From assembly GCA_001971685.1 (NCBI GenBank), contig CP019326.1:1798001-1862000 (forward strand): a stretch of 64,000 nucleotides of DNA. Reading direction: 5' to 3'. The stretch is from Halomonas sp. 1513 (lineage in GTDB: Bacteria; Pseudomonadota; Gammaproteobacteria; Pseudomonadales; Halomonadaceae). Shown here piece after piece: positions 27,401 to 29,196 of the stretch. Every line of letters starts with the position of its first letter. Position 1 is the stretch's first letter. Below the pieces are notes generated by a model that was not told where the DNA came from, made no database searches, and worked only from the letters and a program-made list of their open reading frames with translations. A program made the position numbers and the translations under genes.

Positions 27401-29158
27401 GAGGCAGGCGGCCGCGGCGATGTGCTGATCGGCCGGGCAGGCGATAACCTGCTGCTGGGCGGCGCCGGCGACAACTGGATCAAGGCCGGCGATGGCGATA
27501 ATCGCGTGATGGGCAACTACGGTGAGCTGGTCTGGAACGCGGCAGGCTATCTGGATGAGGCCGTCAGCAGCGGAGTGGGCCACGGCGGTGACAATCACAT
27601 CTGGCTGGGTGACGGCGACAACCTGTTGATCGGTGGCGATGGCGACAACCGCATCAAAGTGGGCGATGGCCATAATCTGGTGGCCGGCGACCATGCCCGG
27701 GCCGAGTTCCGGCAAGGTGGCGTGATTCAGCGCTTCGAGTCGCGGCATAACGGTGAAGGCGGTGACGATACCATCACCGCCGGCGCCGGCAACGACTGGA
27801 TCCTCGGCGGTTATGGCAGCGACACGATCACTGCCGAGGCGGGCGACAACGTCATCGTCGGTGACAACGGCCGCATCACGGCCCACGCCGACGGCACCCG
27901 CGCCAGGGTCGAGAGCCTCGACACGCTCAGTGCTACCGGCGGCAGCGACACCATCGTGACCGGCCACGGCGACGACCAGATCATCGCCGGGGTCGGCAAC
28001 GATCACGTCGACAACGCCGGCGGCGAAACCGTGGTGATCGGCGATCTCGGCGAAATCCGCAGCAATACCAGCGGCCGCTATGTGCTCGCCGAGACCGAGG
28101 CGACCAACCTGGGCGGCAGCAATGAGCTGATTGGCGGGGTGGATCGCGACATCCTGCTCGGCGGTCCTGGGGACGACACGCTCGACGGTGAGCGGGGTGG
28201 TAACAACATCCTGCTCGGCGACTTCGGGCTGGTCACGCGTTCCGCCGACGAGATTGTGGTCGAGACCGACAACCACTTCGAGGGCGGTAACGACACCCTG
28301 ATCCTGGGTCCGGGGCGCAGCGTGGCGATCGGCGGCGGCGGCAACGACGGCTTCGATGGCAACCTCGACCGCGACGTCATGATCGGCGATTTTGGCCGGG
28401 TGCGCATCGAGGTCAGCGGTGCCGGCGAGGAAGAGCAGGTCATGGCCGTGGTCACCCTGGCCCAGGGCCGCCTCGACCTGATCCGCCAGGTGCAGCAGGA
28501 GGTCTACACCGAGGACCAGTTCGAGGCCGACAGCGAGGAAGAGACCTCATCCTGGCAGGACCTGACGCCGGACGGCCTGTTCGGTGGCCGCTCGGTGGAT
28601 AGCGTCACCACGGCGCGTCCCGGCCAGCCGATCCAGGGCATGCAAGGGCTGCGCGAGCTGATCGACGACTGGGTCGAGCGTCAGCAGGGCGTTGGCCAGA
28701 GCAGCATGCGCGCCGCCATCGCTTCGGACGTCGCCGCCGATATGGCCGAGCCCGCCGCTCAGGACGCGTCGCCGGCCGAGGCCGATGCGCCAGTGGCAGC
28801 CGAAGTCGAGGCGCAAGAGGCGCCGCTGGAGGAGACGGATCCCGAGGCGCCTGAGCAAGCGCCGGCGGATGAGCCAGTGCCGGATGAGCCCGATGCAGAA
28901 GAAGACGCGGTCGCCGAGTCGGACGACGCCACGGCCGAGGGTCAGGACGAGGAGGCCCTCGAGGCGTCGTCCGCTGCGGCGCTGGGCGCCGGCCTGGCGG
29001 CGCTGGCGTCTGCCAGCGGCTGGGGCGTGGCGCGTCGCTCGGTGGCCAACGCCGAGCACGACAAGCCCCTCGCCGAGCTGCGCCGACAGTGCTCGGCCAG
29101 CGACTGGCAGCGCCTGAACCGCTTGGACACCCCTAGCGACGATGAGGAGCAGCAATGA
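3440..29158 (+). CDS. Giant LEPR-XLL / RTX repeat surface protein (8572 residues)
   Basis: This gene fills 25.7 kb without interruption. I chose ATG 3440 because AGGAGA at 3428-3433 sits six bases upstream; an upstream in-frame GTG at 3392 has no such site. The basic N-terminus lacks a Sec signal peptide and leads to LEPRMLLSAD (LEPR at residues 38-41), the LEPR-XLL motif of very large repeat proteins. RTX-like GGxGxD nonapeptides follow at about residues 508-554 and 720-760. About 47 Gly/Ala-rich repeats span residues 1335-4527. A beta-helix-like region resembling filamentous haemagglutinins runs to about 6550. Acidic GDGxD repeats, three Calx-beta-like domains (about 7045-7490) and a C-terminal RTX block (7804-8322) come next. 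The tail is an Ala/Glu/Pro-rich linker, a hydrophobic stretch (8512-8531) and Arg-Arg. I noticed only two Cys. A calcium-stiffened extracellular adhesin or matrix protein is the best reading. The flanking genes probably export and process it. Confidence 0.92.
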   Translation: MNRPFQPTRKPLATLVAKLTRKRSRAQAQKSRFVFEGLEPRMLLSADPLSVALEAATDLEVRVVEEGNQKQLQFLDLNGEDGPELIEGMALGDVISVEVEASNEDDRFSFNDDNGLLGDADHLTFTFLGEEGGNNILDLTGAEDLDIVFDGGDDDDRIVYGGDQGGEWLLDGDESGKGNFHNLSFSGVVEVELDDSDAEHRVASVNAGSFFAVLNEGSVLVGEEPEDDEYQGITLSGVHGLDGRSDDTLSYIEYDEGVEVDLGSGTATGFSGDVSGFGILEGSNADDVLIAGDGGVTLRGLAGNDILESGSGDDTLEGGADENLLISRGGQDTFVSDDDALDSYLVERDSGNITLSSDGEATVSVGDTTVLSFSHHPEEIILGASAESNGMTLDASEYGLGGVTFQLQGEEVTAIGSDQDDFFLLSADGSGSIDGGENSDEDQLRLEADADMTLTDTSLSVDGNALYVLENVELAILIGGEGDNELNASEFSGDVRLEGVAGANVLRGGDGDDLLIGGAGDDHLYGGGGDDVLFGNTGSNTLNGGDGENRVMGASSSFLELDDDQLLHGDAVAEYELVWDGDPDEAVQFFYDGDEIGEAIAADAEALQIQRLLEATPEIGEGNVQVASGLNEDGERFWTVRFLNDFMAVDEQGEFALALATLGVAQASAGSASHDAVKKQSRQVGRDSLENIHGGILQAIEGGYTRLDASAFTGEVYLEGGSGNDTLIGGQGVSEFNAQAGDNHLIAGAGENIVVGGSGEDHLELRLDDAIESVTLDGDTFTLEDDAASTESTYEAVERVSIIRQGDADLDVDASGYHGISAATALADLLGEEDFAAIFSAEDEPGEIEEESGDIQGALRLGVSVGDADPQVVSLDGVRTLGNLVEALGSVDGLEARLELADGTLMLEAESDMTLEALGEGDQQDAVETLFDALGLALGDLGSETASAQLQAGGVRIAMQGAGNLTATGSGGNDRFELDEAGEHDLDGGGGDNTLVALHAGDMTLDADSLTYAIDGDDDDLETSFSDIGSVVLEVAEGVDAADIDASDFDGDALTLRSGVAGELIGSNQVATDFMIDIGDADLEEDAIEITSGHQSSRIEVMADAGDSVDDLSAFDPIRFVDGDAEINYVWFGDVTLGDDVDISLDEEVTLAASGILTLDGASISTGGSHDLTLVADGVVLDGAILDIAGDLSIEAAGIEVHGGSVLEAGGALGLYAQPMGFFNGSPANGFVDVGLFDLSVVIGDARLEAAKIDIESRIDNPDRSLVLFDSGNSWVDMGLDAATDFVEGLSLFGSISTLIAESLIDIGADAELIAEGDINIDSIVVLEASVEPTKSWGVGVSVSTLIAHSNIHVHGELHAQEGDININSRVDTTQSVTSSPSAVKGFAGSAAVAVLDTQSRAMVWDDAELTAEADEDGNGGNIRVDARTLERSAVSSTSAAKKGKVGVAIALGVENGITEAQLAGDVRADNAVNVNADTRREAISGTFFVYIPKSANGVSASAGTAAASPSGVVDGLEKSAKDLGKSPLVLLEPISSKLKSVVSGLFSDDSDKDSTAKTADSGEKLDLAAAVAVMIDNNVAEARLGLDEGRNRDGEVVDTRTVIDADGDVEVEAVSAHRPSVNASGSAAKDSSAGTDSDNPLKRWLKSKVTDSKESSGSSEGSAKDKKSDKTSKDKEDKTAAVAISGAVSVGIQDNVANASIEGNVDLDAGGRIDVSADSLNEIDPNGLFHAQVYNEIRSLAEGDTGAKYASSDSVESLGNGDTVIVEDGHSAGGEAGNLYAYTGESRSNIDLSEEDFGDAERWERVGTPLEQQIPELISTLAGYMTSNFGLKGSFDSWTQATAEGEKLAIAGAGNVFLLGQDSDARIRDGARLNVEGQDDLAELDDLNGDQHIAVNARSANDLFNVVGNLKLGGIGGAGSFNAEKWQKAIFSSPSFGSKSDGVAIGAAATTNLLASQSTAEIESNVVLLADSLDVSADTSSLVLGIGASGGKAEKLAFNASAVANVIDNRTHASIAEDALIKVGNGEVDEDGPALRVSANDETYAINLTGSFSTSGQAAVGASAAVSVVDRDTQAWIGTASSDAIVSNPAGTLLVGGDLEVSAANSGVVVNLAVAGTKAGGKDSNSGGGSSGSSSDDPGKLPNNQANYDNVIAEFSGKAGQGGGGGGGGGEKGLAISGAAIVHVGEDNAVAAIRGLEKVAVDGDVAVTAYDSTHIGMLAGGAALSTSSKSVAVAGAAAVAIQGGETVAEVADIGDWSSGNLAIEAELEGWSVVAAAGMAVATGKKGAGVAGSAAALVSQRSVDARLLRLEAGQMGELGITARDASNTILIAGAVAAGGNAGIGAGAAVSFINHRVEALSDGVGDASDDGRVEVDALSVVAESEALVISMAASVGVATGGKGFGLSGSVGINLISSLTQAAVEDSHYRLDGDAPDVEVLATDRASLFTLSGAVGVGTTAGVGAGISINYVGGNSAVLGGDEDVEAGVIARMEDSSLRGAQEVSVAGRSVGLNRSLSIGAGASKQVAGAGSLAVNWLENSVAAYVADSDIVADGDVSVASRQQGQLISITGAASGAGKVAIAGSVSVNLIDTRGQSLISGGKIVSGGDIDVVAVSDTLVVSVAFGGAGAGKVGLAGAITVNLISGQAAAMVNDGAKLEADGDIRVAAEDRARVVVVSIGAAGAGTVAGGISSSTVQTDSLILASVNGATLEAGGDVAVEAGLIDSDDSLDLAALGLSQDELANANTQDDDENEGEESRAMEARDFSNMDFSSGVINISIAGAAAGKASGSAAVGLNWMRSTVRAEITNEAVVTAQGDVDVIARDNKGLANFAFGLAAAGSLAGGAALSFNYIGGDPTDPSRTIDETSDESADYDDEFLTLDGGNGNSDYVEGQVAAVISGSTVTGDSVTVDAHTQTQLLNLSAGGAAAGKVALAGSIGINFTEHDVLASIDDCAEVTAREGDITVTATVTPIMINVAGAAAVGGAAGLAGASATNDMASRIVASIEGADTELDAAGDIGVDAHLLRAGSDDLPDIEIDDDMLPEDEVEGDDDADEERIDAPPEFDDPNGPMAGDQIWSFALSGAGGGKGAVAGALSLNWMRTNVEALIVDATVDAGGDITLAASDDLGLNAFTVAGGVAGAFAVAGYFAYNYIGGNPDDPTDDAANVLRAAIEGDAEVTAGGSVLLDARSNSAINAYAVGGSVAGIAALSGTTSLNFTRKDIAAEFKDATVEAGGNIHAEALDTSVIHSVSTQLSVAIKGGAAGISVAYHDIQNDIRAISDGASLTTLDEGNILLSAESRSENEIIIAGVTYGTFGAGAGNAGASTIANTTQASVSGGALQADGSIGVHADSHDRSTIGLGAIAIGIAAVGGGVAVDQLGSDTLAFIDDGATVNAKGNGDGLTLRQWNDGWQEETRHGVSVVATSRMAFDTISITAAGGVFGALAANVTVDGITGSTHAYIGNAQVNSQRDVVVRAYHQADAASGSGALAIDISAVGATAGVDVSLFSHDTQAWIDGSGYDAADHGDGSQAPMIDAGHVAVEAHANIEFDTVVAGVAVSAMGGGLAGSASAVNIATNTEATIRHAEVHAESIDVTAENTIDGLFVVGSVGAGGAVGLGASLAVGIMDPRVRAGVIDAELVAEDDINVEAHQTMELSLSVMSAGVGAVGAAISASVLTANSDTEALVQGASLTSRDGDIGVRATTTTLLNENEELGDNFLAVGAGGIGGAGAGAAVDVAVLQEQTRATVSSGSEILAERGDIEVEAELERSLRSTVVAASAGLLGGISGAVSVLSLGEGVSDENFDEITGLNAGEGEGNESLFDIFDGVQDGEYGLQEGADADDSGMEDDEDDPFDQDEFDDNFDVPDNAGEQDRKQRENTNRAMADMGFDVELDVQSGVGDTAATVGEDVRLEAEQGDITIRAEEALAIDQTVGSGAIGGIAGVGAAVGVTELQGAVTAAVLDGAELYAAGQIVVDSHFDAEVISRAYGGAASAGIAATGQSTVLLDSTEQLAHLGGGSAMGGVNVERAESLSVLASAEREYELDARGASIGQVAAGASVSIAEVEGRTAAWIGDQATLGSQDVALGSITVDAWADDSVEVIGETVSAGVAAVTVNAASIEMANIVQAYLGQSVQAHVEGELGIHAQATRRLTTEMLGVSAGGASVGVSVAEVTLASRVLAYIGDQQGDASDTLLNVGSLDIIAEMAVPASGNNVDAHARGAAGALIGVDSTNVLIRDTSEAMARVGDGAVVTALGAVSVLARQQTRLEGQATSNAGGVVAAGASIGELEQDTLTRSLVGDGARIEANTGSIEIVADTEQFSFVDVVAGSGGAVAGAGVGLDMALSSEVGALVGDNATLIASSEGDAVRVNARQEVEGDGRGRTLSGGIIAGSGASMAYDFDLTTQAGVGEYSELLGDAISVTATTHAFKRDVTAAGDSNNEGEVYGVVAGGGAAVAIDVRLDTQVAVADDAALTTLSSGSNGNITLRAFNELDIRDQSSYTSGGLGAGAGITTDIIANDLLANVNVGNAKLMAYGDLFATANTEANVNAVIYMDVYGGASVSVGYATLELAPSNTVDIDASDATVMGDIWALAGRNSQLDGDRYRLSASVDTFAGSALPFDDVDATVNIFRNNHVGIGDNAHLRSGGDINLHADDFDQTPMVARAKAVNWVSSALGALDSALGGGGLEDTGGNASSDALGVVQIQGKLETGINRNQSLAIGLEEGQDLASLLDAIDNDDDVVDFDTLFAALSGFDDIGYELGMGAVDSRLFEELRDANRRLDDFRGIGSDALIQELEAEVERIENQLIERNLATELEADGVVEVVPIRLDQIQIELDDIDATAGRIDIRGNAAVGDGTLDAPKDVNVTILNQVPANVVIGDILIPERIGGVYFNGVEVASDEVLNERASQTSLINATPRYATTPIADFGYQADDEKTPIITVVNSFLNAGNITAEDEARIRDGLGGEFVGDNARSLFLDGFDRDVPDSSVQVLGSVFAPLADMLVIAGQDFEVGSSGGDSIQLGDDGGVSQASIVTGSFSARADDNISVTGVSRFTLGDLPEELVRQFSDEWLSPVDDREFTIPDLGDSNWWENLLGGSELDVLEGDDNAENLFDALDDAKDTPNLQAGNIVLDADIINLNGYIKSGIDTYDIDISEEDEAYIQRQLQRGASGSFLLEDASQRSGVNIGFNPETRMIEVDEVVISGGNVRIEGTLINTGKGLIDVMAGYGQIDVNNETRFGLDLAALDVSNPGSGSLTIVDRDLSTRNETASLTVSRNAEGKFDISGTGRMSDVGETLSMAELLGEEDLSFSLEDGMRYAFEVMEINLNRVDYAASTSSWAGLSALASDPPDEFEREVTNEDSFLLPQDSPEKGYVYNDSGNDTRYDYGNDSSISERDPDGGGDGIEYIEIEGEDVEGYFYLGERETSSSWYGKRTITQNFFFTERESIRHTHELQADFDVDINFFGHEEGSISVDSVGDVVLSDSLQNDTGDTRIASDGEIRFSNRSYEEGDAAGDDDDAMPSGVVSGRDVTLSAGEGIGSVVDLDDDGELRRAFNVQLHGGQLSAESNTDDIVIGSRDDLRLDDVIASQGDVYLQSSDGITQASDGVIEARSVVLAAGLNLGSEDQALQLDTSNRSQEIGLNQRGGDTLNAQAAGDIHLAEINGDLRVERVVSTSGTVNIEIDGSLLDANENAEIDERTYEELSSGVWAALSLTEDGRVDQAKDDLKARKTGEYEFYWNTRNALSDSGDYDPDAVVSLSEEERERYRPSLEVYFADVLASDNDGEPVSQDEIDAAIEQEFATLETTRTNQYHDLHETYGHDAFDPDFEVELTQEEIDHIEANVKVWTEDQLLNMVGQGLLQETTGTQVEIQEPNIEAAGDITIVAGGDVGSVDGSNVIDISGGFDSLSKDDLVALSAAERGDLTYIEGDLTFADVNFKVGDTVDERTQVTLERLDGDWQSLLNVSESPDVDLEVGDSLYFNGQEASETVNYTANGNYYTFEGVDDDGNLLLSIVADDELFEELERSITIGKVMHDPTAESSEGRELTTVVIDGRDDVVVAMSEPDARLNIVSGGSLYLGANDDLSIGRLEAEADIRVKVRGSIEARDSALTGASIILEASEGQIGSEEDRIGLKLSDDAVVTARAQESIWLSSFNEGDDAFTQDFNIGSLYSERGSINVLAEGDILDGVGHGLLKVLGQEINFEAGGSVGHVDSDFSSAEGDRIEVATHGTGAVNVTAGGDINLFGFDTDLYLGRIEGSRVVLGADRWIVDHREQIDLSPIVEAERLMLRSMLGGVGVATAEGIQDVVTQVSGRVDIETFESVYHTNLGELTLGQVEVSNSGAQAYITALDGGIQSADLESGQVNLVSDNVRLTATGDIGNANRVMTSATGALDGESTAGSVYLDNSGELTIHDSGMHAAGDIEITTNSPMTVSENVVSSSGDITFSSNESDTDDVITFTDGVEVVADEGSILVYAAEGIVIDDDGVRLDARDAIELHLQMPKTGIASGQAGFAELEAGTLSAGERILLQGGDTQGQAWTLGNDVLLQAPSVDVNTGDGDNILTLGGRIEADKLTLSGGQDDDHVTFDGDHRITERLEVQLGEGDDVLRVHGSIDATGGKMIFDGNAGDDDLMLHADELLGEIALLGGGGDNLLTVVELNDRDELLTLDGGDGSDVYRIVTRQDANANYEITVEDSGAINDGVDYLYIEGRGYDGYDGNLDRDLNDVGNDAEDLFLIRRNFIARMEGDGDTGVEEDAAVERINYDDTMNGRVTVNGHEGNDVFVVDDTSALMTLDGGDGNDRFQIGQIFTDDPNATDEEGNYLSGIRGPEDEINVTPTTQGYLSYGNSESLVIYGGDGDDEFIVYSNKALLRMEGEDGNDDFIIRAFVAEDDIEVYGGGGDDNIEYNINAPVSIDGGAGYNTITVLGTELDDNFVITEDGVFGAGLNIGFDNIQRVRVDSLEGDDTFFVLSTSPDVVTELIGGVGSSSFVVGGDVTGRVVSADPEGRSSLVTHTIGSDDDEYNSLLADGLPVTVADPSRGAVVVDEPDGGTRVVQGGPADFFDLSLALPKGDEFNGAMVTLTVSAAMASTNLRNKSADAETVKLALEEDGDYQHALTVDFVHDADDGWVAVDDDGNQQRLYVKAPEDSLVSGTREVTVSYLARAQMENGGDLPEELQALEQQAINNTMVTVYDSSQGDLVFGVPGDDRLQVIEGDDFGAPGSSFELRLSSAPKEGETVTVYLEMDERLEAQLLNGTSVSDGIEFTADDWDETRTIELKAVDDDERQNRLDTRVGFSIESNEGKDSAFHDVEFGSVRVSVYDNDSPSLVVQQTDGGTRVTTEGGSDSYFLRLSKQPDDEVTVRLNSDGLTRFDWQDNARIIMDRVLDEDVEVTALPGAHAGPRLVLEEGKWQDLGLNVGMYLSLNDAEGDALDGTFKVNNVEDGTLHLTNEAQLDFDGQDDKALTLTRVDAPAVVFDADNWNKRVEIGVSADTYYVPAENTLNDMDFPAQPNVLDRIQGPLILEGGTSDTDRSLNEAIMLPYERAEYEERDEGDAGVEEVDPENEDTNTLMLHADASVADLDGVLTSTFLSGLGMGDGDPLEQRYQNAAGEEVTITTERGIEYHGFSVVELLLGTGDNTLEIDLDVDAVIYDGAYALGENSAGEALLVRDDDGSWFDDGFRRGDTLLLEDQRVDILDIDIDGNLVLDRPMADVPQASRVIREMPITAVHGGGNSSGSMGGDHITVSGGYDAQLPLLVFGNTERSGERYSAGGEGPSELAQPFTQVGNNVLDASAATGGVVLVGGSGDDTLIGGSGNDQLFGGGGNNLLDASTGGNNHLYGNGSIDVDLSSRLSMAERVMTLYSAEADVDHGTGDRLTAGDNTLTGGHGDDILIGDHGEIVLAPGDGPNDLRLLDSQRVTAVHTTDPGNYADNRLKVMGGNNLLFGGGGHDLLVGGIGNDLLVGDHADVVLAKVNELGDLAHVTTRFEAGGRGDVLIGRAGDNLLLGGAGDNWIKAGDGDNRVMGNYGELVWNAAGYLDEAVSSGVGHGGDNHIWLGDGDNLLIGGDGDNRIKVGDGHNLVAGDHARAEFRQGGVIQRFESRHNGEGGDDTITAGAGNDWILGGYGSDTITAEAGDNVIVGDNGRITAHADGTRARVESLDTLSATGGSDTIVTGHGDDQIIAGVGNDHVDNAGGETVVIGDLGEIRSNTSGRYVLAETEATNLGGSNELIGGVDRDILLGGPGDDTLDGERGGNNILLGDFGLVTRSADEIVVETDNHFEGGNDTLILGPGRSVAIGGGGNDGFDGNLDRDVMIGDFGRVRIEVSGAGEEEQVMAVVTLAQGRLDLIRQVQQEVYTEDQFEADSEEETSSWQDLTPDGLFGGRSVDSVTTARPGQPIQGMQGLRELIDDWVERQQGVGQSSMRAAIASDVAADMAEPAAQDASPAEADAPVAAEVEAQEAPLEETDPEAPEQAPADEPVPDEPDAEEDAVAESDDATAEGQDEEALEASSAAALGAGLAALASASGWGVARRSVANAEHDKPLAELRRQCSASDWQRLNRLDTPSDDEEQQ
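4961..5722 (+). repeat. N-terminal RTX-like calcium-binding repeats of the giant protein
   Basis: Two short runs encode GGxGxDxLxG-type nonapeptides: 4961-5099 (GGDGDDLLIGGAGDDHLYGG and continuing) and 5597-5722 (GGSGNDTLIGG and similar). In RTX proteins such repeats form calcium-bound parallel beta-rolls outside the cell. RTX repeats normally lie towards the C-terminus, so this extra set near the N-terminus is less usual. Confidence 0.8.
7442..17022 (+). repeat. Array of about 47 degenerate ~68-residue Gly/Ala-rich repeats
   Basis: By eye I count about 47 copies of a unit in which a small-residue stretch (for example GKVAIAGSVSVNLI or GKVGLAGAITVNLI) is followed by A-x-I/V-x-x-G-A-x-L, a GD(I/V)-x-V-x-A strand and a short polar turn. 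The average spacing is about 68 residues. The unit pattern is strongly conserved while the sequence is diverged, which points to old internal duplication. The alternating hydrophobic pattern suggests a long beta-solenoid stalk; that structure is inferred. Confidence 0.75.
24569..25917 (+). repeat. Three Calx-beta-like domains in the giant protein
   Basis: Three related segments start near 24569 (VVVDEPDGGTRVVQGG), 25065 (LQVIEGDDFGAPGSSFELRL) and 25421 (SLVVQQTDGGTRVTTEGG). Each runs from an acidic start through a strand such as FELRLSSAPKEGETVTV to a D-x-W motif (DDWDETR, DNWNKR in two of them). The pattern fits Calx-beta-like calcium-binding beta-sandwiches, which are common in bacterial surface adhesins. 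Confidence 0.55.
26849..28407 (+). repeat. C-terminal RTX block with eight GD-x-G cap modules
   Basis: RTX nonapeptides (GGSGDDTLIGG, GGSGNDQLFGG and many more) occur in modules that end with a recurring cap: IGDHGEIVL, VGDHADVVL, MGNYGELVW, AGDHARAEF, VGDNGRITA, IGDLGEIRS, LGDFGLVTR and IGDFGRVRI. The caps begin near 27119, 27326, 27510, 27680, 27858, 28038, 28215 and 28383, which gives a spacing of roughly 56-69 residues. Each module is probably one calcium-binding beta-roll. Confidence 0.8.
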
Positions 29159-29196
29159 CGCCGCGAATCGAGTGCCTGGAGCGCCGATGCAGCTAG
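29155..29196 (+). CDS. Possible 13-codon coupling ORF between the giant gene and the GAF-HlyD gene
   Basis: The sequence GAGGAG (29144-29149) is followed five bases later by ATG at 29155, which overlaps the giant gene's TGA as ATGA. The frame encodes MTPRIECLERRCS and stops at 29194-29196, just past the ATG (29187) of the next gene. It could be a translational coupler that passes ribosomes to that gene. The product itself need not matter. This is a structural reading only; chance occurrence cannot be excluded. Confidence 0.3.
   Translation: MTPRIECLERRCS

Noticed and set aside
29142..29186. ATG 29142 as start of the GAF-HlyD protein
   Set aside because: It has no ribosome site and lies inside the giant gene; ATG 29187 has GGAG at proper spacing.
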